From: an uncultured Chloroflexota bacterium
Lineage (GTDB): Bacteria; Chloroflexota; Anaerolineae; Anaerolineales; Anaerolineaceae
Assembly: GCA_902795255.1 (NCBI GenBank)
Contig: CADBKS010000020.1
Location: 1-23,362 of the forward strand
Length of the DNA stretch: 23,362 nt
Direction of reading: 5' to 3'
Shown here: positions 1 through 7,847 of the stretch, piece by piece
How the letters are laid out: the number at the start of each line of letters is the position of its first letter
Position numbering within the stretch: position 1 is the first letter of the stretch
Program-made: the position numbers and the translations under genes
Notes under the pieces: generated by a model
Seen by the model: only the letters and a program-made list of their open reading frames with translations
Told to the model about the DNA's origin: nothing
Database searches by the model: none

Positions 1-259
1 GCTATAAGTGCCACTTTGATATGCGCGCGGCAGTCGGAAGAGAGTCTTTGCCTGATATGCCATGGTGCGGCTCGATCGCCCGTGTGTCTGCATAAGCCGT
101 TGGCCGCGCCTGGTTTGTTTAGCCGGGGCCGATCGGGCTGGCCTGTCGGCCACCCGTCAGCCCCGGCACCCCCCCGATTTAAATTACCTGAGACGACAGG
201 TTTATTTCTGCATCCAATGCTTATAAATGAACCTCGTCTGCAGCTAACGGCAGCTGCCT
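1..259 (+). repeat. Dispersed intergenic repeat, copy R1 (near full length)
   Basis: This copy opens with GCTATAAGTGCCACTTTGAT and runs to the AGCTGCCTGC block near 251-261. It shares ordered blocks with the inverted copy at 10950-11221: CACTTTGAT, CGGCAGTCGGAAG, a GTGTGTCTGCATAAG block, GGCCGCGCC, AGCCGGGG, CCCCGGCACCC, GAGACGACA and the terminal GCTGCCTGC. The segment at 129-151 also matches the far end of the copy at 19962-20104. The opening block recurs at 260-284, so R1 and R2 are in tandem with a period of about 259 bp. An 87-codon open frame crosses it, but the frame is not kept in other copies, so I read the element as non-coding. Its left limit may lie outside the window. Confidence 0.75.
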
Positions 260-306
260 GCTATAAGAGATCACTTTGATATGCTCATTGATTTCGGAAA
301 TGAGAA
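260..306 (+). repeat. Dispersed intergenic repeat, copy R2 (5' fragment)
   Basis: The block GCTATAAG..TCACTTTGATATGC at 260-284 repeats the start of R1 almost exactly. It is followed by TTTCGGAAATGAG, a variant of the TCGGAAGTGAG arm of other copies. The rest of the element is missing. The arms TCACTTT and AAATGAG can form the short first hairpin of the element. The remaining bases to 391 show no gene. Confidence 0.65.
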
Positions 307-391
307 CCCCGGCCAGTTCCGCCTCTTAAGATGCAGAACAGGATCCGCGCTGTATGGCGCACTTCAAAAAAGAAGCGCGCATCGTCCGGGA

Positions 392-422
392 ATCAAAAAA
401 AGCGCAGAGCGCTTTTTTTGAT
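392..422. terminator. Bidirectional rho-independent terminator
   Basis: This is a perfect inverted repeat: ATC, seven A, GCGC, a three-base AGA loop, then GCGC, seven T, GAT. The stem is 14 bp with a U tract on whichever strand is transcribed. It lies 37 bp beyond the stop of the minus-strand anti-sigma gene, and so should end the polA/sigma/anti-sigma transcription unit. It would work equally for plus-strand transcripts entering from the left. Confidence 0.85.
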
Positions 423-423
423 A

Positions 424-454
424 CTGCCGGCTGCCAGCTGCCTGCTGCCCGCTG
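424..454 (-). repeat. CNGGCAG heptamer tandem repeat
   Basis: On the plus strand this reads CTGCCGG, CTGCCAG, CTGCCTG, CTGCCCG, CTG: four 7-bp units that vary only at the sixth base. It begins 5 bp after the anti-sigma stop codon, between the stop and the terminator. Read with the gene, the unit is CNGGCAG. The same unit occurs twice after the arfB stop at 7855-7868. Confidence 0.7.
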
Positions 455-458
455 ATTT

Positions 459-1214
459 CTACTCCAGTTCCAGCTTCTTTTTCCGTTCCTTCAGGATGAC
501 GATCCCGGCAAGGCTGGCGGCCAGTCCGGCCCCGAGGCCCACTTTCAGCAGCAGCGAACGCTGATCCGCCTTTGCTTCCTCAACGCTGATGAACCCCTCC
601 GGCGGGTTGTCCGCATCCCAGGCCACACTTTCCCGGGCGCTGTTCTGTTCCTGTTCCAGACGCATCAGATATTCGATCCTGGGATTGCCGCCCATCACGC
701 CGTAGGAAGGCATGACCGCGGTATAGGATTCGGCTGCGGTATCATACCCATTGTCTTCCAGCACGATCCGCTCATCATAAAGAGCCATCGGCGCTTCTTC
801 TTCCTCAAGGCTCTGAACCTCTTCCGGTTCAATGCTCTTGGACTCATATGCCGGAGAGGTCGCAGCGGACTGCTGCCGGTCCGGTTTCGGCAGGTAGGGG
901 AACACAAACGTAAAGACCAGCGCCAGCGCGCAGAAAGCGGCTGCCGTCCGGAGCACCGGGAAAAGCCGTTCCCAGAACGGTTTCGGGCGAGCTTCCTCTG
1001 CCATGGCACGGGTGAGAATGTAATTCCGCGGCGGGGTCACGGTCGGGAGCTCCCGGATCATCGCCTTTACCTTCATCAGGTCTTCGACCTCCGAGGCGAC
1101 CGCGGGATCCTCTGCCATGCGCCCGGCAAATTTAACCACATCCTTCCGGTCCAGTTCCTGGTCCAGATAGCTGTTGATCAGTTCATAATCTTTCTGTGAT
1201 AATTTTTCCGACAT
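459..1214 (-). CDS. Anti-sigma factor, membrane-anchored, without zinc motif
   Basis: A 251-residue protein encoded 38 bp after the ECF sigma gene, and so very likely its cognate inhibitor. Residues 1-75 form an acidic/basic helical N-terminus (SYLDQELD at 16-23, EDPAVASEVEDLMKVK at 35-50) typical of cytoplasmic anti-sigma domains. There is no HxxxCxxC zinc motif, and the only cysteine (C95) lies in the membrane segment. A first membrane helix spans about 88-107. It is followed by an acidic low-complexity region (EEVQSLEEEE at 131-140), and a second hydrophobic helix spans 220-240 with a KERKKK stop-transfer tail. That places 108-219 outside the membrane as a possible sensory region. The start at 1214 is preferred because GAGGGAC lies just upstream; a frame opening at 1280 would overlap the sigma gene. 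The inducing signal cannot be read. Confidence 0.75.
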   Translation of the reverse strand: MSEKLSQKDYELINSYLDQELDRKDVVKFAGRMAEDPAVASEVEDLMKVKAMIRELPTVTPPRNYILTRAMAEEARPKPFWERLFPVLRTAAAFCALALVFTFVFPYLPKPDRQQSAATSPAYESKSIEPEEVQSLEEEEAPMALYDERIVLEDNGYDTAAESYTAVMPSYGVMGGNPRIEYLMRLEQEQNSARESVAWDADNPPEGFISVEEAKADQRSLLLKVGLGAGLAASLAGIVILKERKKKLELE

Positions 1215-1252
1215 CGCTGCAGTCCCTCTGTAGGTTAAACGGTGCTTCCCGG

Positions 1253-1843
1253 TCAAAAGTTCCCTTTTGATTTCAGACAATCCCGCATCCGGAGCCGCGC
1301 CCGCAGCAGACGGCTTTTGACCGTCCCGAGCGGGATCCGCAGCATATCCGCCACAGACTGGTAATCCATTTCCTGTACATCGACCAGCAGAAAAACCGTC
1401 CGGTAAACATCCGGCAGAAATTCGAAGCAGGACTTTATGGATTCCTGACGATCCTGGCGCTCGATTTGTTCCGCGGGAGATTCCGACGGATCGATCAGCC
1501 AGGGCGCGTCCTCATTTTCTTCCTCCCCGTCAGGGGACTGCGGGATCAGATCCTGTTCCGGGTGGCGCTTGTATTTGCGCAGTTCGTCATAACAGGCGTT
1601 GACCGTGATGCGCAGGATCCAGGGTTTGAAGGAGGTCCCGGAGAAAGAGCCGATATGGCGCCAGGCATTGATGAAGGCGGTCTGGGTAATGTCATCGGCG
1701 CGCGAAGCATCGCACATGATGCGCAGGGCAGTATTATATACAGCAGTCTGGTAATAGGTCACCAGACTGTTAAAGGCCTCCAGGCTTCCCTGAACGGCCA
1801 TTTCCAGATATCTGCTCTCGTTTTCGAATCCTTCGTTTGCCAT
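1253..1843 (-). CDS. ECF-type RNA polymerase sigma factor (sigma-70 family)
   Basis: A 196-residue protein with the two sigma domains of the ECF class. The sigma-2 region has FNSLVTYYQTAVYNTALR, then DDITQTAFINAWRH and FKPWILRITVNACYDELRKYKR. After an acidic linker rich in E and D, the sigma-4 region has LPDVYRTVFLLVDVQEMDY and the helix-turn-helix SVADMLRIPLGTVKSRLLRA. There is no sigma-3 domain. The start at 1843 is chosen because the upstream extension of the open frame runs into repeat copy R3, which begins 13 bp before this ATG. The ribosome binding site is weak (AGTGAAAA). It is followed by its anti-sigma gene and preceded by polA, all on one strand. It probably directs a stress or envelope regulon that is not identifiable here. 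Confidence 0.88.
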   Translation of the reverse strand: MANEGFENESRYLEMAVQGSLEAFNSLVTYYQTAVYNTALRIMCDASRADDITQTAFINAWRHIGSFSGTSFKPWILRITVNACYDELRKYKRHPEQDLIPQSPDGEEENEDAPWLIDPSESPAEQIERQDRQESIKSCFEFLPDVYRTVFLLVDVQEMDYQSVADMLRIPLGTVKSRLLRARLRMRDCLKSKGNF

Positions 1844-1855
1844 TATTTTTTCACT

Positions 1856-1936
1856 GCGATAAATGCTCACTTTGATATGCACCCGGCAGTCGGAAGTGAG
1901 AAAGGAGTCCGTATGGGGCAGGCGCGGCCCGCCTGA
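1856..1936 (+). repeat. Dispersed intergenic repeat, copy R3 (5' half)
   Basis: It contains GCGATAAATGCTCACTTTGA, then CGGCAGTCGGAAGTGAG and a GGCGCGGCCCG block, in the same order as other copies. CTCACTT (from 1867) and AAGTGAG form an inverted pair, the first hairpin. The distal half is missing. It fills nearly all of the gap between the polA stop (1944) and the sigma gene start (1843), with its left end against the sigma start. Confidence 0.75.
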
Positions 1937-1943
1937 ACGCCGG

Positions 1944-4724
1944 TCAGTCAGCGGCCGACAGGTTTCCCCAGTTCGTACCGCTTTTCGCTTCCGTCAGGAG
2001 CGGAACGGTCAGCGTGGTGATGTTTTCCATCACCTCCCGAACGGCATCCCTCGTCTGTGCCAGTTCCGCTTCCGGACATTCAAGCATCAGTTCGTCGTGG
2101 ACCTGCAGCAGGATCTGCGCGTGCAGCCCGCGTTTTCTCAGTTCGCCCGGGAGCCGGATCATCGCCGCTTTCAGGATGTCGGCAGACGTACCCTGGACCG
2201 GCGCATTGATCGCCTCCCGTTCTTCCCGGTTACGTAAATTGTAATTCATTTCCCGCTTTAAATTCGGAAAGTAACGTTTTCTGCCCGCAAGTGTGGAGAC
2301 CCAGCCCTGCTGCGCGGCGGTGACGCGGAGCCCGTCCAGGAAGGTTTTGACCTTCGGGAACTGTTCAAAATAGGCTTTGACAAAGGCGGATGCCTCCGCG
2401 GGCGTCAGACCGGTGGACTTGCTGAGCCCGAAGGAGCTCATCCCGTAGATCAGGCCGAAATTGATCGCCTTGGCATGCCGGCGCTGTTCCTTCGTGACTT
2501 CGTCAATGGAGCAGCGGTAGATCGCCGCGGCCGTTGCCGCATGGATGTCCTGTCCGGCATTGAAAGCCGCGATCATCGATTCATCCCCCGACATATGGGC
2601 CACGATGCGCAGTTCGATCTGGCTGTAGTCCACCGAAAGCAGCACACAGCCCGGGGCTGCGGTAAAAGCCGTGCGGATCTGCCTGCCGAGCTCCGTCCGC
2701 GTCGGGATATTCTGCAGGTTCGGTGAGGATGAGGCCAGACGCCCCGTCACCGTACCGGTCTGGCTGAACGAAGTATGGACCCGGCCGGTCTTCGGATCGA
2801 TGCTCTCCGGCAGGGTATCGGTATAAGTGCTCTTGAGTTTGCCCATTTCGCGGTAATCCAGGATCATATCGATCACCGGATGCTCCCCGCGCATTTCCTC
2901 CAGCACATCCGCGGCGGTCGAATAATTTCCGGCCGCAGTCTTTTTCGCTGTCCGCGGCGGAACGAGCCCCAGCGTATTGAACAGCGCGGCGGAAAGCTGC
3001 TGCGTGGAGTTGATATTGAAGGAATAACCGACCTCGTCACAGATCTGCTGCTCCAGGGCGGAGAGCCGTCCGCTCAGCTCCCCGGACATTTTTTTCAGGA
3101 ACTCCCGGTCCAGCAGGATCCCGCGCATTTCCATCTCCGCAAGCACCGGGATCAGTGGGACCTCCAGCTCGGTGAAGATCTTTTCGGTATTCTCCTGCCG
3201 CATGCGTTCCTGCAGGACCGGCATCAGCTGCAGCACCACTTCCGCGTCCGCAGCGGCATAAGGGGCCGCGTCCCGGACCGGGACCTGATCCATCGTGATT
3301 TGCTGTCTGCCTTTCCCGATGAGCGTTTCGATCTCGGTCATATGAATGCCGAGCAGGGCTTTTGCCATCGGTTTCAGTCCCAGCTGCCGGGATTCCGGAT
3401 CCAGGATCCAGCCCGCGATCATGCTGTCGAAGCGGATCCCCCGGACCGGCATGCCGCAGCGTTCCAGGACGATCATATCGTATTTGATGTTATGGCCGGC
3501 CTTGGGCAGGTCCGGATCGGCAAGGAACGGGCCGATCTTTTCCCGGACCGTTTCCAGGTCCGGTTGTTTTTCCCCGCCGGCATGGCCGACCGGGATGTAA
3601 TAGCCCGTACCGGGCTCCACAGCCAGGGAGATCCCGACCGGTTCACAGGACATCGGGTCGACCCCGGTGGTCTCCGTATCCAGCGCGAGGACAGACGCGG
3701 ACCTCAGTTTTTCGGCCAGTGCATCCAGCGCTTCCGGCGTATCCGCGATGATGGTGTTATTCTGATAAGGGCCTTCCGGCTCAGCCGGTACTTCGTCCGG
3801 CCCGAACAGCGACGGCTGCTGTGTCTCCTCCGGCACATAATTCGGGGCGAGGCGGCGCAGTTTCGGAAGCAGCGTATTGAATTTCAGCTCCCGGAACAGC
3901 CGGTCCATCGCAGGGAAATCGATATTGGCGGTGGAAGCTTCCTCAATGCGGAAATATTCCGGCAGGTCGGTGCGGATCCGGGCCAGATCACGGCTCAGAT
4001 AAGCCGAATCGCGGTTGTTTTCGATCTTTGTCTTCACCGCGCCCTTCAGTTTATCGATATTCGCGTAGATGTTATCCAGCGTATCATATGTTTCCAGCAG
4101 GCTCACGGCCGTCTTCGGCCCGATCCCCGGAACGCCCGGATAATTATCGGAAGGGTCACCGACCAGGGCTTTATAGTCCACCACCTGATCCGGCCTGACC
4201 CCGAGATATTCCTTCACCATCTCAGGCGTATAATCCTTTGATTCCGCCAGCTTGCCGCTGGGCAGACAGACCGTGATCCGGTCATCCACCAGCTGCAGCA
4301 GGTCCCGATCCCCGGTCATGATCCGGACATTGAATCCCTTTGCGGCCATCTGTTTGGCTGTGCTGCCGAGCACGTCATCGGCCTCATAGCCCTCAACTTC
4401 CAGACGGGGGACTCCGAGCGTATCGACCAGCTCCCGCATCCTTGTGATCTGGACCCGCAGGTCATCCGGCATCTTTGCCCGGGTCCCCTTGTAGGCCGGA
4501 TACAGGTCATTGCGGAAGGTTTTCCCGATATCGAAGGCCACCGCCAGATAGTCCGGATGGTTGTTCTCCAGCAGCCGCAGCAGGATCGAAGCAAATCCGT
4601 ACGTTCCGGCCGTCGGCTCCCCGTCCGGCGTCATCCAGCGGGAAGTATCTCCGCCGGCGGTCAGGGCAAAATAAGCCCGGTAAGCGGTCGCATGTCCGTC
4701 GATCAGGTAAAGGGTTTCAGTCAT
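1944..4724 (-). CDS. polA: DNA polymerase I with 5' nuclease and proofreading domains
   Basis: A 926-residue family A polymerase acting in repair and Okazaki-fragment processing. The 5'-nuclease domain spans about 1-295 (GYEADDVLG 112-120, MTGDRDLLQL 136-145, GDPSDNYPGVPGIGPKTA 189-206). The 3'-5' exonuclease domain spans about 325-505 with all three motifs intact (DTET 349-352, NIKYD 412-416, YAAAD 489-493), so proofreading is probably functional. The polymerase domain carries motif A (DYSQIELR 699-706), motif B (KAINFGLIYG 752-761) and motif C (VHDE 875-878). Length is normal. The start at 4724 is fixed by a clear AGGAGA ribosome binding site 7 bp upstream; an open frame continues 30 codons further into repeat R4 but has no support. 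Repeat copies flank the gene on both sides. Confidence 0.97.
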   Translation of the reverse strand: MTETLYLIDGHATAYRAYFALTAGGDTSRWMTPDGEPTAGTYGFASILLRLLENNHPDYLAVAFDIGKTFRNDLYPAYKGTRAKMPDDLRVQITRMRELVDTLGVPRLEVEGYEADDVLGSTAKQMAAKGFNVRIMTGDRDLLQLVDDRITVCLPSGKLAESKDYTPEMVKEYLGVRPDQVVDYKALVGDPSDNYPGVPGIGPKTAVSLLETYDTLDNIYANIDKLKGAVKTKIENNRDSAYLSRDLARIRTDLPEYFRIEEASTANIDFPAMDRLFRELKFNTLLPKLRRLAPNYVPEETQQPSLFGPDEVPAEPEGPYQNNTIIADTPEALDALAEKLRSASVLALDTETTGVDPMSCEPVGISLAVEPGTGYYIPVGHAGGEKQPDLETVREKIGPFLADPDLPKAGHNIKYDMIVLERCGMPVRGIRFDSMIAGWILDPESRQLGLKPMAKALLGIHMTEIETLIGKGRQQITMDQVPVRDAAPYAAADAEVVLQLMPVLQERMRQENTEKIFTELEVPLIPVLAEMEMRGILLDREFLKKMSGELSGRLSALEQQICDEVGYSFNINSTQQLSAALFNTLGLVPPRTAKKTAAGNYSTAADVLEEMRGEHPVIDMILDYREMGKLKSTYTDTLPESIDPKTGRVHTSFSQTGTVTGRLASSSPNLQNIPTRTELGRQIRTAFTAAPGCVLLSVDYSQIELRIVAHMSGDESMIAAFNAGQDIHAATAAAIYRCSIDEVTKEQRRHAKAINFGLIYGMSSFGLSKSTGLTPAEASAFVKAYFEQFPKVKTFLDGLRVTAAQQGWVSTLAGRKRYFPNLKREMNYNLRNREEREAINAPVQGTSADILKAAMIRLPGELRKRGLHAQILLQVHDELMLECPEAELAQTRDAVREVMENITTLTVPLLTEAKSGTNWGNLSAAD

Positions 4725-4732
4725 AAATTCTC

Positions 4733-4838
4733 TCCTGTAAGAGATCTCATTGAGATGCTCATGGCAATCGAAAGTGAGTGACCTGCTCCGTATGGGGCAG
4801 GCACGGGCAGCCATGTGTTTGCATAACTGCAGCTGTTT
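4733..4838 (+). repeat. Dispersed intergenic repeat, copy R4
   Basis: Blocks are TGTAAGAGATCTCATTGAGA, GCTCATGGCAATCGAAAGTGAG, a GTATGGGGCAGGCACGGGC variant shared with R3, and GTGTTTGCATAACTGCAGC. It fills the gap between polA and the upstream IS200-like gene. Its left end merges with the polA ribosome binding site (TCTCCT on the plus strand, 4731-4736). Confidence 0.75.
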
Positions 4839-4845
4839 GTCAGAT

Positions 4846-5334
4846 TCACCCGCACTCAGCAGCGGGCTGCTGCCGGGTCAGGATCAGCCGGCTGATCATA
4901 TCGTCGGTGATGCGGTCGCTTTCCGGACAGACAAAGCAGCTGCCCGACCAGAACGGTTCATCCTCCCGAAGGTCCAGGAAGAGATCCGCCTGCGCTTCCA
5001 GATCCGCACGAAACGCCCGGACCAGTTCCGCGGCGTCATCCTCCGGCCCCGTTTCGATCCGCCACTGGACGAACAGGGGACGGATCCGGATCTTTTCGGC
5101 AGGTTTTTCAATGCGCATCCCGGTCAGTAGCAGCGTCCGCCGGAACAGACGCGAAAGCCGTGCCGATAGGTACCGGCCGGACTTCTGCGGGAACAGCGTA
5201 AAGAGCAGCGGGCCCCGCATCTCATCGCCGGTCTCCCGGAAAAGGTCATCCACCCGGATAAAGTCCGCTTCCTCCGCGTAATCATCCGGATCGAAAAAGA
5301 TCAGATCGGGCATTTCATCGTAATTTTGATCCAT
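4846..5334 (-). CDS. Small IS200-like (Y1 transposase-derived) protein, probably not catalytic
   Basis: A 162-residue protein with a very acidic N-terminus (DPDDYAEEADFIRVDDLF) and then a compact domain: GPLLFTLFPQKSGRYLSARL, IRIRPLFVQWRIE, a helix with AAELVRAFRADLE, and FWSGSCFVCPESDRITDDMI near the end. The order of a GRYL-like strand, a RP..VQW strand, a helix and an FW...V strand before a final helix resembles IS200/RAYT-type Y1 transposases as they occur in Chloroflexota. The HUH pair expected in the RPLFVQW strand is absent, and I see no clear catalytic tyrosine, so it would be a domesticated or decayed relative. This assignment is from memory of the family pattern. The start at 5334 is preferred over 5430 or 5412, whose extra residues are atypical. 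A minus-strand TATAAT lies at 5422-5417. The gene ends beside repeat R4. Confidence 0.55.
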   Translation of the reverse strand: MDQNYDEMPDLIFFDPDDYAEEADFIRVDDLFRETGDEMRGPLLFTLFPQKSGRYLSARLSRLFRRTLLLTGMRIEKPAEKIRIRPLFVQWRIETGPEDDAAELVRAFRADLEAQADLFLDLREDEPFWSGSCFVCPESDRITDDMISRLILTRQQPAAECG

Positions 5335-5536
5335 CAGCCACCCCCGGTGCCGTATTGCAGGACAGTCTGAGGTCCGCCTTGCGGAATGCCGTCTTTTCCC
5401 GGTCCCGGTCATTAAAATTATATCAGTCAACAGAGCATAAATCCATCAATTCGCCTGACTGCATCAGGAAAGCGGTCCGTCATTCTGCTCATCCGCGGTC
5501 AGCGGCAAATGGCTTTTTATGTTACACTTTTCTTCT
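5335..5536. promoter_or_regulatory. Divergent intergenic region with a minus-strand -10 box
   Basis: This gap separates the minus-strand IS200-like gene from the plus-strand VanW gene, so both promoters should lie here. On the minus strand a perfect TATAAT is at 5422-5417, but no good -35 box sits 16-18 bp upstream. On the plus strand TACACT at 5523-5528 is 8 bp before the VanW ATG, but no ribosome binding site and no -35 box are evident. No repeat copy was recognised. Confidence 0.35.
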
Positions 5537-7384
5537 ATGAAAGAAAACAATAACGGTTCCAACACTTTTGCGAGAGTGATCTTCATCGTCTTCGGCGGTC
5601 TCATCACAGGAATCATTCTGTTCGCGGCAGCGGTGTTTTTCTACGGGAACAGTTTTTCCGGCCGCATCTACCGCGGCGTATCCATCGGCACAGTCGAAGT
5701 GGGCGGCCTGACGCCTTCCGAAGCAGCCGAAAAACTGGAGCGGGAGATCAGCTATCCGATCGATTCTTCCTTTGTTTTCACCTATGAAGGGCGGCAGTGG
5801 CAGGCCACACCGCAGCAGCTGGGGTTCCATCCGCAGACTTCGGAAATGACCTCCGCGGCTTACCGCATCGGCCGGACCGGCGGGCTGATGGATCAGATCA
5901 CGAACCGTCTTTCCGCCCTGCTGCACGGCGTCCGGATCCCGACGGTGTTCCTTTTTGATGAACGGGTCGCTTTCAACTTCATCACCAAAATGGCCGAAGA
6001 GATCGACACCCCGATGGATGATCCCTCGATCGTCCTGCAGGGCTCCGAAGTGGTGATCGTGCCCGGAAAAAGCGGGCTGCTCCTGGACCGTGCCATGACC
6101 ATGCAGATGGTCCAGATCTACGCGCAGAACATGCAGTCCGCGGAGATCGAGCTGCCGGTCATCGTCCTCGAACCCACGGAAGCCAATCTCGGCGAACAGA
6201 AACAGGTCCTGGACGGTCTGCTGAGCAAAGATTTCATCCTGTATACCAACGACGAGCGCGGGCTGCTCTCCGCCGGGTCGATCCCCGCAGATGTGCTGGC
6301 CGGAATGATCGACTTTGAGCCGGTCATGACGGACACCAGTCTGACGATCGAAATGACCCCGAAAGTCGACCCTTTTTACAGCCGTCTGCTTGAGATCGGC
6401 AGCAGTGTCTACCGCGCGGCTGAAGACGCGAAATTTATCTTTGATGATTCCCGTCTGACCCTTCAGCTGATCTCCCCCGCCGTGACCGGGAAGGAGATCG
6501 ACATCGAGAAATCGCTTGAAAACATCGCAGCGGCCATCCGGGCCGGCGCCAATCAGGCCGAGGTCGTTCTGAACGCGAAAGAGCCGCAGCTCAAAGGGAC
6601 GGAGACAGCCGAGGAACTGGGCATACGGGGCCTGGTCCATACGGAAAACACCTACTTTTTCTACTCCGACGATGAACGCATCCAGAACATTCAGGTCGGG
6701 GCCGGCAAACTGAACGGGGTCCTGGTCGCGCCGGGTGAAACCTTTTCCATGGCTGATGCCGTGGGGGAAGTCTCAAAGGAAACCGGCTACGCGGAGTCCT
6801 CGGTGATCTTCGGATCCGAAACCATTCAGGATGTCGGCGGGGGTCTCTGCCAGGTCTCCACGACACTTTTCCGCGCGGCGTTTAATTACGGTCTGGAGAT
6901 CAACGAACGCCACGCGCACGGGTACCGGGTCTATTATTACGAACGGCTCGCCAACCGCGCGCTGGATCCGGGACTGGCCGGTCTTGACGCAGCGGTATAC
7001 CTGCCGACGCTGGACCTGAAATTTACCAATGACACGCCGTACTGGCTCCTGATGGAGACGGATGTGGACACGAACCTGTTCCGCCTGCAGTGGCGTTTCT
7101 ACAGTACCGATGTCAACCGCTATGTGGAATACACCAGCAGCGGTCTGACCAACATTGAACCCGAAGGCGAACCGGTCTACAACGAAAATCCGGACCTGCC
7201 CGCCGGTTCCATCGTCCAGGTGGACTGGGGGATCGACGGCGCGGACGTGACCATCAACCGGACGGTCTATCAGGACGGTTACATCCATATCCAGGACCGC
7301 TTCGACACGCACTATGAAGCCTGGTCCGATATTTTCGAATACGGTCCGGGCACCCCGGGCATGCCGCCGGAGACCGGCGGGTAA
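5537..7384 (+). CDS. VanW family surface protein with putative peptidoglycan-binding domains
   Basis: A 615-residue single-pass membrane protein. A short basic/polar N-terminus is followed by a hydrophobic helix at about 13-37, so the bulk lies outside the membrane. Residues about 45-350 have the repeated layout of YoaR-like/PG_binding_4 domains (GGLTPSEAAEKLE near 60, then a second copy up to about 350). The VanW domain spans about 380-495, with APGETFSMADAVGEVSKETGY, DVGGGLCQVSTTLFRAAF near 432, and NERHAHGYRVYYYE. A proline/glycine-rich tail closes it. VanW itself has no established enzymatic activity; the family is linked to cell-wall binding. The ATG at 5537 places a normal n-region before the helix; an ATG at 5519 is possible. 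No Shine-Dalgarno is seen at either. ArfB follows 28 bp downstream. Confidence 0.85.
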   Translation: MKENNNGSNTFARVIFIVFGGLITGIILFAAAVFFYGNSFSGRIYRGVSIGTVEVGGLTPSEAAEKLEREISYPIDSSFVFTYEGRQWQATPQQLGFHPQTSEMTSAAYRIGRTGGLMDQITNRLSALLHGVRIPTVFLFDERVAFNFITKMAEEIDTPMDDPSIVLQGSEVVIVPGKSGLLLDRAMTMQMVQIYAQNMQSAEIELPVIVLEPTEANLGEQKQVLDGLLSKDFILYTNDERGLLSAGSIPADVLAGMIDFEPVMTDTSLTIEMTPKVDPFYSRLLEIGSSVYRAAEDAKFIFDDSRLTLQLISPAVTGKEIDIEKSLENIAAAIRAGANQAEVVLNAKEPQLKGTETAEELGIRGLVHTENTYFFYSDDERIQNIQVGAGKLNGVLVAPGETFSMADAVGEVSKETGYAESSVIFGSETIQDVGGGLCQVSTTLFRAAFNYGLEINERHAHGYRVYYYERLANRALDPGLAGLDAAVYLPTLDLKFTNDTPYWLLMETDVDTNLFRLQWRFYSTDVNRYVEYTSSGLTNIEPEGEPVYNENPDLPAGSIVQVDWGIDGADVTINRTVYQDGYIHIQDRFDTHYEAWSDIFEYGPGTPGMPPETGG

Positions 7385-7412
7385 CCGCTGCCGGACGAAA
7401 CAGGGAAACAGC

Positions 7413-7847
7413 ATGGGAATGATCCAAATTCTTCCGGACCTGGAGATCGATGAAAAACTGCTCACCTTTTCCATGGCCCGGGCCGGCGGTCCCGGCGGAC
7501 AGAACGTAAACAAAGTGGCGACCGCCGTCCTGCTGCGCTTCCGTTATAATGAATGTGAAGCGCTGAGTGACGGGATGAAGGAACGCCTGCGCGCTGCCCA
7601 TGACAGCCGCATCAACAATCTGGACGAACTGATGGTCGTCTCCCGCTCGTTCCGCACCCAGGAACAGAACCGCGCCGCCGTACTGAAGCGTCTCGGCGAG
7701 ATCCTGGAGTCCGTCCGCAGCGAACCGGCCGTGCGCATCCCGACCAAAGCACCGAAGACACCGAAAGGCGGAGGGGGCGGAGGCAGCGTCCGGCGCGCGG
7801 AACCGAAACGGATCCGCTTTTACGACCCGGAGGAATGGGAGGAATAG
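7413..7847 (+). CDS. arfB: Peptidyl-tRNA hydrolase ArfB (ribosome rescue)
   Basis: A 144-residue class I release-factor-like protein. The catalytic GGQ loop is at 28-30 within ARAGGPGGQNVNKVAT, the hallmark of RF-1 and ArfB/YaeJ. There is no codon-recognition domain, and the C-terminal tail is basic (KAPKTPKGGGGGGSVRRAEPKR near 109-130). That matches the ArfB tail that enters the empty mRNA channel and frees ribosomes stalled without a stop codon. The glycine run in the tail is longer than I would expect. The ATG at 7413 follows CAGGGAAA by a suitable distance; an in-frame ATG two codons later is possible. It lies 28 bp after the VanW gene, probably co-transcribed. Confidence 0.92.
   Translation: MGMIQILPDLEIDEKLLTFSMARAGGPGGQNVNKVATAVLLRFRYNECEALSDGMKERLRAAHDSRINNLDELMVVSRSFRTQEQNRAAVLKRLGEILESVRSEPAVRIPTKAPKTPKGGGGGGSVRRAEPKRIRFYDPEEWEE

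Noticed and set aside
16..279. An 87-codon open frame across repeat R1, similar in places to frames in the copy at 10950-11221
   Set aside because: The similarity follows from shared DNA. Frames shift between copies, copies R3 and R4 are truncated, and there is no ribosome binding site.
2775..4241. A 488-codon plus-strand open frame opposite polA
   Set aside because: It lies entirely antisense to a complete DNA polymerase I gene with all motifs. It is rich in H, R, Q, D and I residues as expected of a reverse-frame shadow.
5417..5430. TATAAT with TTGACT on the minus strand, looking like a full promoter
   Set aside because: The two hexamers are only 2 bp apart, not 16-18 bp. Only the -10 box is kept as a possible signal.
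5522..6640. A 372-codon minus-strand frame opposite the VanW gene
   Set aside because: Antisense shadow of the VanW gene, with no domain or ribosome binding site.
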